A stretch of 64,000 bases of DNA from Mesostigma viride (GCA_009746045.1 RPFO01000276.1:3029922-3093921); one strand, 5' to 3'; shown: positions 1-9,190, counted from the first letter of the stretch. The notes: generated by a model from the sequence alone, not told the origin. Made by a program: numbers and translations.

Positions 1-19
1 TCCACTGGCTCTAGACGCA

Positions 20-1309
20 TCACAGGTCCATAACCACCTTCGTGGGGTCGCTGGCGGCGGCCTTCTTGCCCCCCCGCCCCGCTTCCTCGGCTTCTTCTTG
101 CCCGCGTCCACCTGCACCGTGCGGACGTCGTCCCCCGCCACGGACGCGTCGTCGTACGCGCTCTCGCCCCGTCGTCGATGATCTGCACCACACTGTCCCT
201 CTGCGGGCTGGGCGGCATGGCCTCCTGCACCACCCTGTCCATGTTCACGGGGGGGCCACGTCCGGCCTGTACAGCATGGGCCCGCGCATCACGTACCCGC
301 CACTCCCCCCTCCGCCCCCGGCGCGCCGTCGTCGCTCTCACGCGGAGGAGGCGGAGGAGCCTGCTGCCCCCCCCGGCGGCCTCCTGCTTCTGTATCATCA
401 TCTTCACGATGCTCTTCATCAGCTCGGGGTCCGTCTTGGCGATCTCGGTCATGGAGGGCAGCCCAGAACTGGCGAACGAAGCGGACATATGGAACATCAT
501 CGCCGACCCGCCCAGCATCAGCATCAGCTCCATCTCCGGCGGCATCGACACGCGGTGCCGGTGCTTGTCGTACAGCCGCTCGAACACCCCGTCGTAATCC
601 GTGACGTTCGCCAGTATGCTCTCCGACCACCCGTCCAGCTTGAGGCCTATCGGGTCGTACCGGTTGTTGAAGAACTGCATCGCGGACGTGGTGGCCACCA
701 GCATCTGCCGCATCGTGTTGATGGCGTTCTTGGTCTCGATCGAGCGCGCCACCTTGTCGCACTCGAACCGCATCTCGTCGATGTCCGCGCGCATATCGAA
801 GTTGGGAACGGCGAACCCCTTGTCCTTGTACCTGTGCAGCTTGTGCAGGAGGTCCAGCTTCTCCGCGTGGACCTCCTGCGGGCTCTTCCTGGGCATCATG
901 GCCTCGTCGTCGATCACGTCCTCGCCGTAATGCAGATCGTCCTCGTACCCCTCGTCGTCGCCGTACCCGTCGTAGTCGCCGTACTGGTCGAATTGGAACC
1001 CCTTCTCCATCGGCTGATGAGCCGGGGGGAGCCGAGAACATCGACTTGGTCTTCTTCGGGTTGGCCAGCATGTCGAACATGTCCTCCTTGCTCGATTTAT
1101 TCCTCCCCCCCCCTTCTTGTCCTTGTGCTTGCTCTTTTTAGAGTGCAGCGGCACCGCGCCGACGGGGCCGGGCCACTCGCCGCCGTCGTCGTCCACTATG
1201 TCCACGTTGTCCATCGCGCCTCCTCGCACCATGGGGGCGTTTATTCTAGATCCACCACCCGAGCCGTCGTCCGCGTCCTCTATGTCCACGGGCAAGAGTT
1301 TTGTCGACA
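20..1309 (-). pseudogene. DUF5767-like giant-virus protein, frame broken at homopolymers
   Basis: Reading the minus strand from the ATG at 1309 (MSTKLLPVDIEDADDG) to the TGA at 20-22 gives one protein of about 430 residues if frame changes are allowed. Recognisable blocks are MPRKSPQEVHAEKLDLL, DGWSESILANV and MPPEMELMLMLGGSAMMFH. I recall these as the pattern of the NCLDV family DUF5767, whose function is unknown; this rests on memory, not a search. The N-terminal third is rich in Asp and Gly, and the C-terminus is basic and then acidic. The frame changes near C or G runs at 1105-1113, 1024-1029, 367-374 and 69-75. Breaks only at homopolymers suggest consensus error or very recent decay, since the protein sequence between them is clean. 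The upstream side faces the MYND copy at 1529. Confidence 0.6.
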
Positions 1310-1528
1310 TCTGCTACTATGCGTCCTGATTTGTACTCGCGTGGAGGCGCAGCATACACTCATACCTCAATAACCTCAACATCAACGCCAGGGGTCGGCA
1401 TCTATTTTCTCGCTGTCCAGCCCCAGGAAAACGGAAGTTGGATCTGAGAGATCCAACCTGTGCCAAACCATATTCTGGTACATTCGGGTATATGATGCCA
1501 ACTATGTTACAAACGTCTTATAGCAACG

Positions 1529-1862
1529 ATGAGTGAAGACGGCAAACTTACACTGGTAGAGTCGCGACAGGATGTCTGGGATATATTGTACCCATGGGGC
1601 GAAAAGGTCGGCCACCTACACCGAGTTGCGGGGGGCTTGAATCCATTCCCGAAGAGAGTTTGCAATAACACACGGTGCGAGGCATGCATCGGAAAAGATG
1701 AAGAAGTGCGGAAAGTGCAAGCACGCGTGGTACTGCTCTAAAGAATGCCAAGTGGAAGCGTGGGAACTGCATAAGTTGGGGTGTGACATTTTGCGAGACG
1801 GTTGGTGGGATGGGAAAAATCTAGACTATATAGTTATGGTCGGTATGGCGTACAAGCGATGA
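1529..1862 (+). pseudogene. MYND-type zinc finger protein, frameshifted copy
   Basis: The ATG at 1529 opens MSEDGKLTLVESRQDVWDIL, matching the start of the minus-strand gene at 2010-2441 (VTVVESRPGLFTFFYPWGE). The frame shifts by one base near 1690. The next frame then reads MKKCGKCKHAWYCSKECQ and ELHKLGCD, which is the Cx2C...Cx3C...HxxxC pattern of a MYND finger, a protein-protein interaction domain. It ends with a TGA at 1860-1862. Together with 2010-2441 it forms a convergent pair, so this is an inverted duplication. With the break removed it would be about 110 residues. Whether the frameshift is real cannot be told from one sequence. Confidence 0.7.
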
Positions 1863-2009
1863 ATTATAGAGGAGATTGAAAAACTTAATTGACACAGAGG
1901 TACAAAAACGTGGATCGTTTGATTCGATTATACAATCGCAAGAACTAGTCAGCAACAACGGCAGTCTCTCTGTGCGCCTGTTGGTTCATATTATTCAACT
2001 TGTGACAAT

Positions 2010-2441
2010 TCAAGTGTCGTCTACTATCTCTCGAAACCTCGCTAACACCCATTGATTGTATGCCATTTTCACCGCCGCGTTCATGCGTTCGCTCCATTCA
2101 TCCCATTCATATCTCAAACTGTCACACCCAGTCTTGTGGAGCTTCCACGATTCCACTTGACACTCCTTGGAGCAGTAGTGCGCCTTTTTACACCTCCCGC
2201 ACTTTTGCATTTTCTCCAAAATTTGCTCACATCGAGGGTTATCGCACGCTCGGTATCTGTTCGCCGATACGCGCTCTCCCCTCATGTCCACGCGCTCGGG
2301 TACGGAATTTCCCACGCTCATCGAGCCTGCTCTTTCTCCCCAGGGGTAAAAAAAGGTGAACAATCCCGGTCGCGACTCAACTACGGTCACTTCATCCTCT
2401 GGGAATGACATGCACGTCTCGATCTTTGCATAAGTGCTCAT
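2010..2441 (-). CDS. MYND zinc finger protein
   Basis: Intact 143-residue protein starting at the ATG at 2441 (MSTYAKIETCMSF). The MYND finger lies at about residues 65-105: CDNPRCEQ, then KCGRCKKAHYCSKECQ and LHKTGC, with all expected Cys and His ligands. MYND domains bind proline-rich peptides in partner proteins, and small MYND proteins are common in large algal DNA viruses. The N-terminus (VVESRPGLFTFFYPWGE) is shared with the broken copy at 1529-1862 and is not a family I recognise. The function beyond protein binding is unknown. Confidence 0.8.
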   Translation of the reverse strand: MSTYAKIETCMSFPEDEVTVVESRPGLFTFFYPWGERAGSMSVGNSVPERVDMRGERVSANRYRACDNPRCEQILEKMQKCGRCKKAHYCSKECQVESWKLHKTGCDSLRYEWDEWSERMNAAVKMAYNQWVLARFREIVDDT

Positions 2442-2470
2442 TTAAACCCGTCCCAAAGCGCACGCTGTAA

Positions 2471-3315
2471 CTAGCTAGCAGCAATGGCGGCCTCTCTCTG
2501 TGCCTGTTGGTTCAGGCGCATGACTTTGGCATTCTCAATGATGCGGCTGTCATCTGCCATGAGATCGTGCAACCCATCAGCCTTGAACACGGGCTCGAAC
2601 ATGGCGCGAGTTCGCTTGGCCACGTCCACGGGGTTCAACTTGGCGTCGGCCTTCAGCTTCTCGGCCTCCCTGATCTGCAGAAAGTACATGGCGGCCATCT
2701 GAGACTCTGTCTCCAGGTCACGCGAGGAGCCCGTCGCCGAATGAAGTGTCCTGAGCTCCCTGGCGGTCTTGCCTGTCACCGCCACATTGTTGATGTCATG
2801 CACCACAGGATAGAGCACACCGCAGCCCTTGTGCTTGTCCGAGTACTCCTTGATGCACCCATTCAGCTTCTTGGTGGCCAAGCAGCTTCGGATGCGGGGG
2901 TGCTCGCACAGGTTGGTGACGGAGCCATCGTTCGCACCCCCCTCCTCAGGATGTCCTCGGCCAGGGAACGGTCGGCATTGAGGTATCGCTCTAACAGCAC
3001 GGCCACCTTGTCACGGAACTTGGCGGCTATCTTGCCGGGGAGCAGCATTATGATCTTTGTCATCCCCTGTCGATCGGTCGCGGGGGTGGGGCGCTGGCCG
3101 GAGCCAGGGAATTTGAGGTTGTTACAGAATGTAACAACCTCGTGATGGTCCTTAGCAAGGCGTAGCCAGACAACCCTGGGCTGTGATACACCGATAGCAG
3201 ACATGGCATCAAAAACTGAAATTCTGCCATCATCCGTCACGCGGATCTTGCCGCTGAACTGCGGGTCCTCCTCCGCCCCGTCGGCCGGCGTCAGGAACTG
3301 GATGACATGAGACAT
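2471..3315 (-). pseudogene. Bro/KilA-like DNA-binding family protein, one frameshift
   Basis: Starts at the ATG at 3315 (MSHVIQFLTPADG). The first half carries the signature shared with the paralogs at 4523, 7231 and 8236: FSGKIRVTDDGRISVFDA, LKFPGSGQR, DRQGMTKIIMLLPGK and VAVLLERYLNAD. I associate this with the Bro-N/KilA-N-like proteins of giant viruses, thought to bind DNA. Near the C run at about 2936-2941 the frame changes. The second half continues in the next frame (GANDGSVTNLCEHPRIRSC onward) to the stop at 2471 and is helical, with many Lys and Glu. This copy is the most diverged of the four, and its C-terminus is unlike those at 7231 and 8236. Confidence 0.65.
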
Positions 3316-3374
3316 CGCGAGCCGTGTATACTACATACTATGAAACACAATTGCCACTGTGTGAGCGCGCGTTT

Positions 3375-4370
3375 CTAATCCATCACGACATCGCCCGTCG
3401 CGATGTCGATAAGGCCGGGGCCCGGATGGGACGGGGTGAAGCCCGGGGGCACCCCGCTGTCGATCAGCATGTAGTACGTCATGAACGCCTCCAACCACGC
3501 GAGCCGCTGTTTCCGCGCCGGGTCGGGGGACTTGTCGCTGCCGGACTCGGCCCGCACCATCCGGATGCACGTGTCCGCGGTAGTGGTGCCGGCGTGGACG
3601 TCCAGCACGCGCAACTGGCGAACGTACGTCCTCCACTGCGGGACGTAATCCGTCGCCACGATGGAGAGCGTCTCCGCGTCGGCCGCCTCCCCTCCAGCGA
3701 TGTCCACCATGCTCGCGACCAGGTCCGTGGAGATCCTGTCCAGTCCCACCAGCAGCGACTCGTGGTCGCGCATGGCCTTCACCACTTCCGGGTGCTGGTA
3801 GATGTACAGCGTCGAGTGGCGCTGGAACCCCAGCCTCCGCACCTGCCTGTCCAGCCTCCACAGGTCCCCCGGCGAGAACGGGAACCGGGTCTGCGGGTCC
3901 TCGAACCGCCCGGACGCGATGATGTACTCCGCCAGCCGCACCGCGTCGAACCCCACTACCTGTCGCGTGGGGCGCACGAACTTGAACACCCTCTCCTTTG
4001 AAGGCAAATCCTCCATCGTGATGGGGTCCTCCTTGTTGGACACCCTCATCGACAGGTGGGCGGCGATCGTCCTCTTGGCGCGGGCGTAGGGCAGCACCGT
4101 CCGCCTCACCCACCGCTGGATGCGGATGGCCTGCTGGTTGCAATACACCGCGCACTCCAACTCCCGGCGTGTGGCGTCCCGGAACGGACGCAGCCCCTGC
4201 ATGAGCGCTATCCTCCTCAGCGTATCGCGCTTGGTTTTGCCGTAGTAGTTGGTGGGGATGGCGGACGCTGCCCGGACGCTGAGACGGACGTCCTTGACGC
4301 CCGCGGCCACGCGAAACGTCTTCATTCCTACTGGTACGTCCAGACAATCCGCGCGCGGATGTATCCACAC
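3375..4370 (-). CDS. IQ-motif and U-box-like NCLDV protein
   Basis: 331 residues from the first ATG at 4370. A second ATG at 4325 (MKTFRVAAGVKD) is a plausible start and would give 316 residues. Near residue 105 there is an IQ-like helix, AIRIQRWVRRTV, which in other proteins binds calmodulin. It is followed by KEDPITMEDL, a hydrophobic strand, then SGRFEDPQTRFPFSPGDL. This layout, a 'DPIT...' strand pair and 'F.DP.TR.PF' helix, recurs in NCLDV proteins with a U-box/RING-like fold lacking zinc ligands. A ubiquitin ligase role would be inference. The C-terminal 130 residues are not recognised. The gene is intact and diverges from the Bro remnant at 4523. Confidence 0.65.
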   Translation of the reverse strand: MWIHPRADCLDVPVGMKTFRVAAGVKDVRLSVRAASAIPTNYYGKTKRDTLRRIALMQGLRPFRDATRRELECAVYCNQQAIRIQRWVRRTVLPYARAKRTIAAHLSMRVSNKEDPITMEDLPSKERVFKFVRPTRQVVGFDAVRLAEYIIASGRFEDPQTRFPFSPGDLWRLDRQVRRLGFQRHSTLYIYQHPEVVKAMRDHESLLVGLDRISTDLVASMVDIAGGEAADAETLSIVATDYVPQWRTYVRQLRVLDVHAGTTTADTCIRMVRAESGSDKSPDPARKQRLAWLEAFMTYYMLIDSGVPPGFTPSHPGPGLIDIATGDVVMD

Positions 4371-4474
4371 CGCCGCTCGGTCGCCAGTCCCGGTATTTAT
4401 AGTCGGAAGTGTACTATTCTATAGTAGACTTCTGGTATTTATTGGCGACCGCCTGATCACGCCCGGCGGTAAGT

Positions 4475-4485
4475 GGCGCGCTTAT
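4475..4485 (+). promoter_or_regulatory. GGCGCGCTTAT leader motif of Bro-like remnant
   Basis: GGCGCGCTTAT lies 48 bases before the position of the lost start codon. The same 11-mer lies at 7182-7192 and 8186-8196, before the two downstream paralogs, each time followed within 20-30 bases by a short AT-rich stretch (ACATTTCTCCGCCA or similar). It could be a viral promoter element or only sequence carried along by gene duplication. Confidence 0.4.
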
Positions 4486-4522
4486 ATCGAGGGCCGACAT
4501 TTCTCCGCCACTAATAAACAAC

Positions 4523-4837
4523 ACGGCGTCCCGTGCACTTGTGAAGTATCTGCAACCCTCGCGCGAAGTGCCGGGGGATGACCCGTTCGCGAACAAGATG
4601 CGAGTGGCGCCCGATGGCATGATTTCGAGGGTAGACGTCGTCAAGTGCGTGCTCTTCATGAACGATGACGGTTCCTTCTATGAGAAGGCCAATCAGATGG
4701 CGAGCAATGCCTTATCACGCCTTGAGAAGGAGTACCCAGAGGTGTCATCTGGATGTATACACTTTAAGTTTCCGGGCCCCGGCCAACGAGACACGGGCAC
4801 GGGCAGGACTTTTTATCTTTGTTATATATTAAAATAA
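4523..4837 (+). pseudogene. Bro/KilA-like remnant, start lost and C-terminus truncated
   Basis: Aligns with the first 100 residues of the gene at 7231: ALVKYLQPSREVPGDDPFANK, then FKFPGPGQRDT. At the position of the paralog's start codon (ATG at 7231) this copy has ACG (4523-4525). After GQRDT the similarity stops and a short unrelated tail ends at 4837. The LPGK and LLERYL blocks are missing, so this is a 5' duplicate or a remnant. The leader motif at 4475 is preserved. Confidence 0.75.
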
Positions 4838-5137
4838 GCCCGATCAGCAAGGGGTGGTAGCGGCCACCCGCGTGACCAGGGCTACCAGTGCCTGCGCGCC
4901 TCGGTAAAAAATCCTACATAATCTTTTTATGAAAAGGCGCAATGACAGAGGAGGAGATGTACGCTGACCGATGCGCACTGGGTTTTGTGAACAATTTTTC
5001 CGTCCTCACAACCATCAACGCCTGCAGGTGGTTAGCGACTCGAATATACCGCGCGGTCGAATCTATAATGCGTCAATAGGCTAACCCATCATCCGCGCGC
5101 CTCGGTTATAATAATATCATCATTCACTTGAGCATGC
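4838..5137. other. Intergenic stretch, no gene seen
   Basis: About 300 bases between the Bro-like remnant and the next gene. It has an AT-rich patch near 4909-4930 and AT-rich sequence just before 5138 (TTATAATAATATCATCATTC), which could serve as the promoter of the next gene. No coding region, tRNA or repeat was recognised. Confidence 0.5.
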
Positions 5138-5734
5138 ATGTCGTATCCAGTCGTGTCCTTAGAGCGCCTCATGCCTTCAGAGACCGAAGCGGGCACGGCG
5201 GAGGGGTTCTGGCTCAACCTCACCGGCTCTCTTCACAACGATTTTGAAAAGGGGACGCAAGGGTTCATAGACAAGTTGGGGCGCTACTGCCTCGTTTTCA
5301 ACGCGTATGACGAAACGTTGGAAGACTGTCACATGAACCGCATAATTGACATGCTTTTCCACAAGAAGGTGCCATTCAGCGTCGAGTTCTACCGCGGACC
5401 GAAGTGCGCGAGTGGCGCGAGTCCCCTTACTTGGAGGCGTTGGGATTCATACATCGACATCCGCCGCCCTGAAGTGCGCGTGATACGGGCTCACCTGGAA
5501 AGGCCGTACAAGGATCCCGAGTTCTACAAGTCCGTTCCGCCCCTCGACCAACTGCAGATAGGGCCGTACTCGTTCCCTCCCGCGTACCGTCGCCTCATTC
5601 ACGACTATTGCAAGGACTTCACCGTCTACGAGCTCATAGGAACTTACAACGGGGAGAACAAGAACCTGCCATCCCACAAGTCATGGAGCGAGTCTGTGCG
5701 CCTCGGGCGTGACATAAATGACGACTGTCTCTAA
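5138..5734 (+). CDS. Uncharacterised viral protein, 198 aa
   Basis: Intact reading frame from the ATG at 5138 (MSYPVVSLERLMPSE). The protein is soluble-looking, with no signal peptide or membrane segment, and is rich in Tyr, Arg and Asp (DSYIDIRRPEVRVIRAHLER, GPYSFPPAYRRLIHDYCKDF). I recognise no family. An AT-rich leader directly precedes the start. Codon use is GC-rich like its neighbours. The length and the balanced, non-repetitive composition support a real gene. Confidence 0.6.
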   Translation: MSYPVVSLERLMPSETEAGTAEGFWLNLTGSLHNDFEKGTQGFIDKLGRYCLVFNAYDETLEDCHMNRIIDMLFHKKVPFSVEFYRGPKCASGASPLTWRRWDSYIDIRRPEVRVIRAHLERPYKDPEFYKSVPPLDQLQIGPYSFPPAYRRLIHDYCKDFTVYELIGTYNGENKNLPSHKSWSESVRLGRDINDDCL

Positions 5735-5736
5735 CG

Positions 5737-5964
5737 ATGACAGCCGCCCGTTTCGTCCCCATCCCCGTCCCCACCCCCATCCCCATCCCCATCCCCATCC
5801 CTGTGCCCGTGCCGAGGCCGAGACCGCGGCCCAGACCCAGGTCGAGGGGGCGGAGATCTAGGCGCCACCCGCTCCGGTCTCAAAGTTACGCGGCCGTGGT
5901 CGGGGCCGTCGCCTCCGACACCGTCGCCTCCACCACCTCGGCCACCGGCCGGCTAGAGAAGTGA
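5737..5964 (+). CDS. Proline-dipeptide-repeat small protein, doubtful
   Basis: Starts two bases after the previous stop. After a short N-terminus the protein is a run of IP, VP and RP dipeptides, encoded by a CCCATC-type repeat at about 5757-5810, followed by an Arg-rich stretch. Its last 79 bases overlap the 3' end of the convergent membrane-protein gene at 5886-6266. Pro-dipeptide proteins do occur in giant viruses, but a spurious frame over a short tandem repeat would look the same. Confidence 0.35.
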   Translation: MTAARFVPIPVPTPIPIPIPIPVPVPRPRPRPRPRSRGRRSRRHPLRSQSYAAVVGAVASDTVASTTSATGRLEK

Positions 5965-6266
5965 GCCGACCCGCCCGTCATGAGCATGGAATAGGACAAA
6001 CTGGCACCCCCGGATGTCCAGAAACCCTTCCAGATCTTCCACGGCAGCGTGTCGTAGGCGTAGGCCTTGTCGCGGAAGTTCCTGTACAGCACGTAGGCGA
6101 GCCCGCTGAGACCCAGAATCCACGAGATGGACACGGTCGACCGGATGTTTGCCTTCAGGCGAAACTTCTCCCGCTTAACCCGCACCCAGGTGGCGATCAC
6201 GTGCGCCAAACCGATCAGCAGGCCGACCTTGAAGAGGTTCTTAAAATCGTACATAAACATACCCAT
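5886..6266 (-). CDS. Small membrane protein with two transmembrane segments
   Basis: 126 residues from the ATG at 6266 (MGMFMYDFKNLFK). Two hydrophobic helices are visible: about residues 12-26 (VGLLIGLAHVIATWV) and 48-62 (WILGLSGLAYVLY). They are separated by a basic loop (VKREKFRLKANIR). The C-terminus is rich in Ala, Thr and Val. A viral inner-membrane protein is possible but is inference; no family was recognised. The leader at 6270-6300 contains a T run on the + strand. Confidence 0.6.
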   Translation of the reverse strand: MGMFMYDFKNLFKVGLLIGLAHVIATWVRVKREKFRLKANIRSTVSISWILGLSGLAYVLYRNFRDKAYAYDTLPWKIWKGFWTSGGASLSYSMLMTGGSAHFSSRPVAEVVEATVSEATAPTTAA

Positions 6267-6342
6267 CGCGAGTGATATAGAACCTACCTCCGTTTTTTTT
6301 TTGCGACCGAGGCCGGACAGCCGCGACGGGGAAAGAGCCGGG

Positions 6343-6642
6343 TTAACGCGAGAGGCTGGACAGGACCTCGCGACGGTTCTCGGCGGTGTTCGCGAGGCCG
6401 CGCTCCCTCATCAAACCGTCCAACTGTCTCTTTGCCTCCACCATCGCGTCACTCAGCGAGCCACCGGTCTCCGCGTGCACCTTCTTCACGAACTTGGCCC
6501 ACGGGTTCTGCGCCCCTATCTCGCTCTTGGCCTTCGAAACAACCCGGCCGTCCTTCCTCCGCACCAGGTCGCCGCTCGTAAGCCCTCCGCTCGTCCTGGT
6601 CGCCCTGCCATTCATGACGTCAGCTTTGCTCCCGACAGGCAT
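6343..6642 (-). CDS. Small basic NCLDV protein with GDLVRRKDGRVVSKAKS motif
   Basis: 99 residues from the ATG at 6642 (MPVGSKADVMNGR). The motif LTSGDLVRRKDGRVVSKAKS, followed by a helical Lys-rich stretch (WAKFVKKVHAETGG, AMVEAKRQL), resembles small basic proteins of algal giant viruses with 'LTK.DL..NK.GRIVSKK'. Those are abundant and probably bind DNA or sit in the virion. The assignment rests on motif memory only. The frame is intact. Confidence 0.55.
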   Translation of the reverse strand: MPVGSKADVMNGRATRTSGGLTSGDLVRRKDGRVVSKAKSEIGAQNPWAKFVKKVHAETGGSLSDAMVEAKRQLDGLMRERGLANTAENRREVLSSLSR

Positions 6643-6677
6643 CCGTATTGCGTATACAACTAACCGATATTTTTTAA

Positions 6678-7094
6678 TCAGGAACGTTTACGCTTACCCG
6701 CGAGTCCCCGCCTACCAGGCATGACGGCGGTCTTGGCGGCTCTCATGACCCAATCGACGATGGCGTCCGGCCCTCTATAAAGGATGCCCGCGCCTTGTTC
6801 TCTCAGTCGGCGCAGTTTATCCAGAGCCACTAGCCACGCCCGCCGCAGGTTCTGCTCCACCGCATTGGTCTCCCGGAGATCTCTCCTGTACTGATCAGGG
6901 GGGACATCGCCCTTCGCCGACACCTTCGCCTTCGACAATGCCTCCAACGCCCCGCCGAAACGATACGACAGCATCCCCGATGCGGCGTGGTAATTATGCT
7001 CCATGGCCGGCGTCAGCACCGCAGCGGCTCGGGAGCGGTGTGCGCGGTGCACCGTACGAGCGCGTCGTGGGGTGCGCGTTTTCTTTGCCGCCAT
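6678..7094 (-). CDS. Basic uncharacterised viral protein
   Basis: About 138 residues from the ATG at 7094 (MAAKKTRTPRRARTVHRAHR); an in-frame ATG at 7106 is also possible. Both ends are strongly basic (the C-terminus is GRRGLAGKRKRS), with a helical middle rich in Ala, Leu and Arg. The composition suggests a nucleic-acid-binding or nuclear protein, but there is no named family. It is divergent from the Bro-like gene at 7231. Confidence 0.5.
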   Translation of the reverse strand: MAAKKTRTPRRARTVHRAHRSRAAAVLTPAMEHNYHAASGMLSYRFGGALEALSKAKVSAKGDVPPDQYRRDLRETNAVEQNLRRAWLVALDKLRRLREQGAGILYRGPDAIVDWVMRAAKTAVMPGRRGLAGKRKRS

Positions 7095-7181
7095 GTTATA
7101 GTACATGCGTGTGTTTTTATATTCCGCAAATATATGTTTACTAAGCCGGATGGATCATTTGCAGTGATTACCTGGTGGCAT

Positions 7182-7192
7182 GGCGCGCTTAT
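7182..7192 (+). promoter_or_regulatory. GGCGCGCTTAT leader motif of Bro-like gene
   Basis: Second instance of GGCGCGCTTAT, 39 bases before the ATG at 7231. It is followed by ACATTTCTCCGCCACAAGTA, a block also seen before the remnant at 4523. Conservation of both parts in independent upstream regions suggests a regulatory unit duplicated together with the gene. Confidence 0.45.
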
Positions 7193-7230
7193 CTCAGTGG
7201 ATAACATTTCTCCGCCACAAGTAAACAGTC

Positions 7231-8145
7231 ATGGCATCCCAGGCACTTGTGAGGTATCTGCAGCCTTCGCGCGATGTGCCGGGGGAAGACCCATTCGCGA
7301 ACAAGATACGAGTGACGCCTGATGGCAAGATATCGGTTTTGGACGTGATCAAAGTGATGATGTTCATGAACAGCGACGGCACATTCTACAAAGGAGCGAG
7401 TGGACATGCCAGCGAACGCCTCGCCAATCTATGCTCGGACCATGAAGAGGTGACCGATATTATGGATCACTTCAAGTTTCCTGGTCCTGGTCAGCGAGAC
7501 ACCCCTGTCAGTGGGCGACGGGAAATTATCAAGATCATACAGCTCCTGCCCGGCAAGAAGGCCGCCGCCTTCCGCCACCACATGGCAGTGCTGTTGGAGA
7601 GGTACCTCGACGCCGACCCGGCGCTCATCCAGGACCTGCACGACCGGTACCGCGACAGGACCGGCGAGGAGTTCGTGCCTCTCCCTCGCCAGCAAGTGCT
7701 GGAGGCCCCTCGCATCAAGAGCTGCGAGAAGACAAAGCTGGACATGCGCGCCATCAAGGAGAGCAGCGCCAAGCCGGTGCCCGCTCGAGTGTACGCCGCC
7801 GTCAACAACAGTTCCAACAAGCTGGCGACGGGCTACGATCAAACGGCAGACTACCGCAAGGACCAGGGGCTCACGAAGAAGAGCCAGGCCACTCGCGACA
7901 CCTTCACGGACGGGATGTGCGGTCTGTCGATATTCTTCCACGAGCAGCACAAGGCCATGGTGTCTAAGGGGGGCGACCCCGAGAAGTCGGCCCTCTCCAT
8001 AGTGGATATGCTGGCACCCGGGCTAGAAAAGCTGGGTCACTACAAGGAGGCTCGCGAGTACCGCGGCCCCGAGTTTGCGGCAAACAACAAACGACTAATG
8101 CTTGAGAACCAGGTGTGGAACAGGGACAAGAGGATAAAAGCGTAA
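7231..8145 (+). CDS. Bro/KilA-like DNA-binding family protein, intact copy
   Basis: 304 residues, the only full-length unbroken member of the family here. The N-terminal domain (residues 1-130) has EDPFANKIRVTPDGKISVLD, HFKFPGPGQRDT, IIKIIQLLPGKKAAAFR and VLLERYLDADPAL. The C-terminal domain (about 160-304) has LDMRAIKESSAKPVPARVY, TRDTFTDGMC, KLGHYKEAREYRGPEFAANN and ends WNRDKRIKA. The N-terminal half recalls the Bro-N-like domain in giant viruses, usually linked to DNA binding or regulation. The C-terminal half is not one I can name. It lies directly before its closest paralog at 8236. Confidence 0.65.
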   Translation: MASQALVRYLQPSRDVPGEDPFANKIRVTPDGKISVLDVIKVMMFMNSDGTFYKGASGHASERLANLCSDHEEVTDIMDHFKFPGPGQRDTPVSGRREIIKIIQLLPGKKAAAFRHHMAVLLERYLDADPALIQDLHDRYRDRTGEEFVPLPRQQVLEAPRIKSCEKTKLDMRAIKESSAKPVPARVYAAVNNSSNKLATGYDQTADYRKDQGLTKKSQATRDTFTDGMCGLSIFFHEQHKAMVSKGGDPEKSALSIVDMLAPGLEKLGHYKEAREYRGPEFAANNKRLMLENQVWNRDKRIKA

Positions 8146-8185
8146 TTGCAATCATAATAATGATAATGGACAACCTTGAAACGGT

Positions 8186-8196
8186 GGCGCGCTTAT
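8186..8196 (+). promoter_or_regulatory. GGCGCGCTTAT leader motif of second Bro-like gene
   Basis: Third instance of GGCGCGCTTAT, 40 bases before the ATG at 8236, followed by an AT-rich stretch (ACAATTTCTACAAC). The spacing to the start codon is nearly the same as at 7182, which favours a promoter role. Confidence 0.45.
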
Positions 8197-8235
8197 CTGG
8201 AGCGATACAATTTCTACAACAACAATAAATCAATC

Positions 8236-9151
8236 ATGGCCTCCAATGCAGTTGTGAGGTATTTGCAACCCTTGCGCGATGGGTCTGGTGAGCAGGATCC
8301 ATTTGCTGGCAAGATTCGCGTGACCCCGGATGGCAAGATTTCGGTTATTGATGCTATCAAGTGCATGATATTTATGAAGCCGGATGGATCGTTCACAACT
8401 AATTCATTCAGACACGCAAGCGAGGCCTTCAAAAAACTGTGCTCGGCCCATGAAGAAGTGTACGATGGCATCGTACACTTCCGTTTCACCGGCCAAGGGC
8501 AACGAGAGACGCCTGTCACTGACCGACAGGGAATCATAAAGATAATCCAGGTCCTACCCGGCAAGAAGGCCGCCGCCTTTCGCCAGTCAGTGGCTGTGCT
8601 ATTGGAGAGATACCTGGACGCGGACCCGGCTCTAATTCAAGAGTTGTTGGATAGGTACGCGACATACCGGCGAGGAGTTCGTGCCTCTCCCTCGCCAGCA
8701 AGTGCTGGAGGCCCCTCGCATCAAGAGCTGCGAGAGTAATAAGCTAGACATGCGCGCCATCAAGGAGAGCAGCGCCAAGCCCGTGCCGTCCAGGGTGTAC
8801 GCCATCGTCAACAACGCGGCCAACAAGCTGGTGACCGGCTACGAGCAGACCGCCGACTACAGGAAGGACCAGGGGCTCACGAAGAAGAGCCAGGCCACTC
8901 GCGACACGTTCACAGACCCCATGTGCGCATTGACCGAATTCTTCCATTTGCGGCACCAAGAGGAGGTATTTGCCGGGAAAGACCCCGAGAAGACGGCGCT
9001 GGTCATGGTGGAGGCATTGGCACCGGGGCTGGAAAAGCTGGGTCACTACAATAAGGCTCGCGAGTACCGCGGCCCCGAGTTTGCGGCAAACAACAAACGA
9101 CTCATGCTTGAGAACCAGGCGTGGAACAGGGACAAGAGGATAAAATCGTAA
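8236..9151 (+). pseudogene. Bro/KilA-like paralog, one frameshift
   Basis: Tandem copy of the gene at 7231. It starts MASNAVVRYLQPLRDG and keeps KIRVTPDGKISVIDAIKC, FTGQGQRETPV, IIKIIQVLPGKKAAAFR and VLLERYLDADPAL. At about 8655-8670 two bases are missing relative to the paralog (GATAGGTACGCGACATACC against GACCGGTACCGCGACAGGACC). The remaining 150 residues follow in another frame to the stop at 9151 (ending WNRDKRIKS). After the break the DNA is almost identical to the 7231 copy, while the first half is clearly diverged, as expected from recent gene conversion of the 3' half. Confidence 0.7.
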
Positions 9152-9190
9152 TCTCATTCAATTATATATAACGTTAATGTACTAATCTTA

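Noticed and set aside
42-1373. Long plus-strand open frame of 443 codons
   Set aside because: It is the complement of the DUF5767-like gene; its composition (His, Arg, Leu repeats) is that of an antisense shadow.
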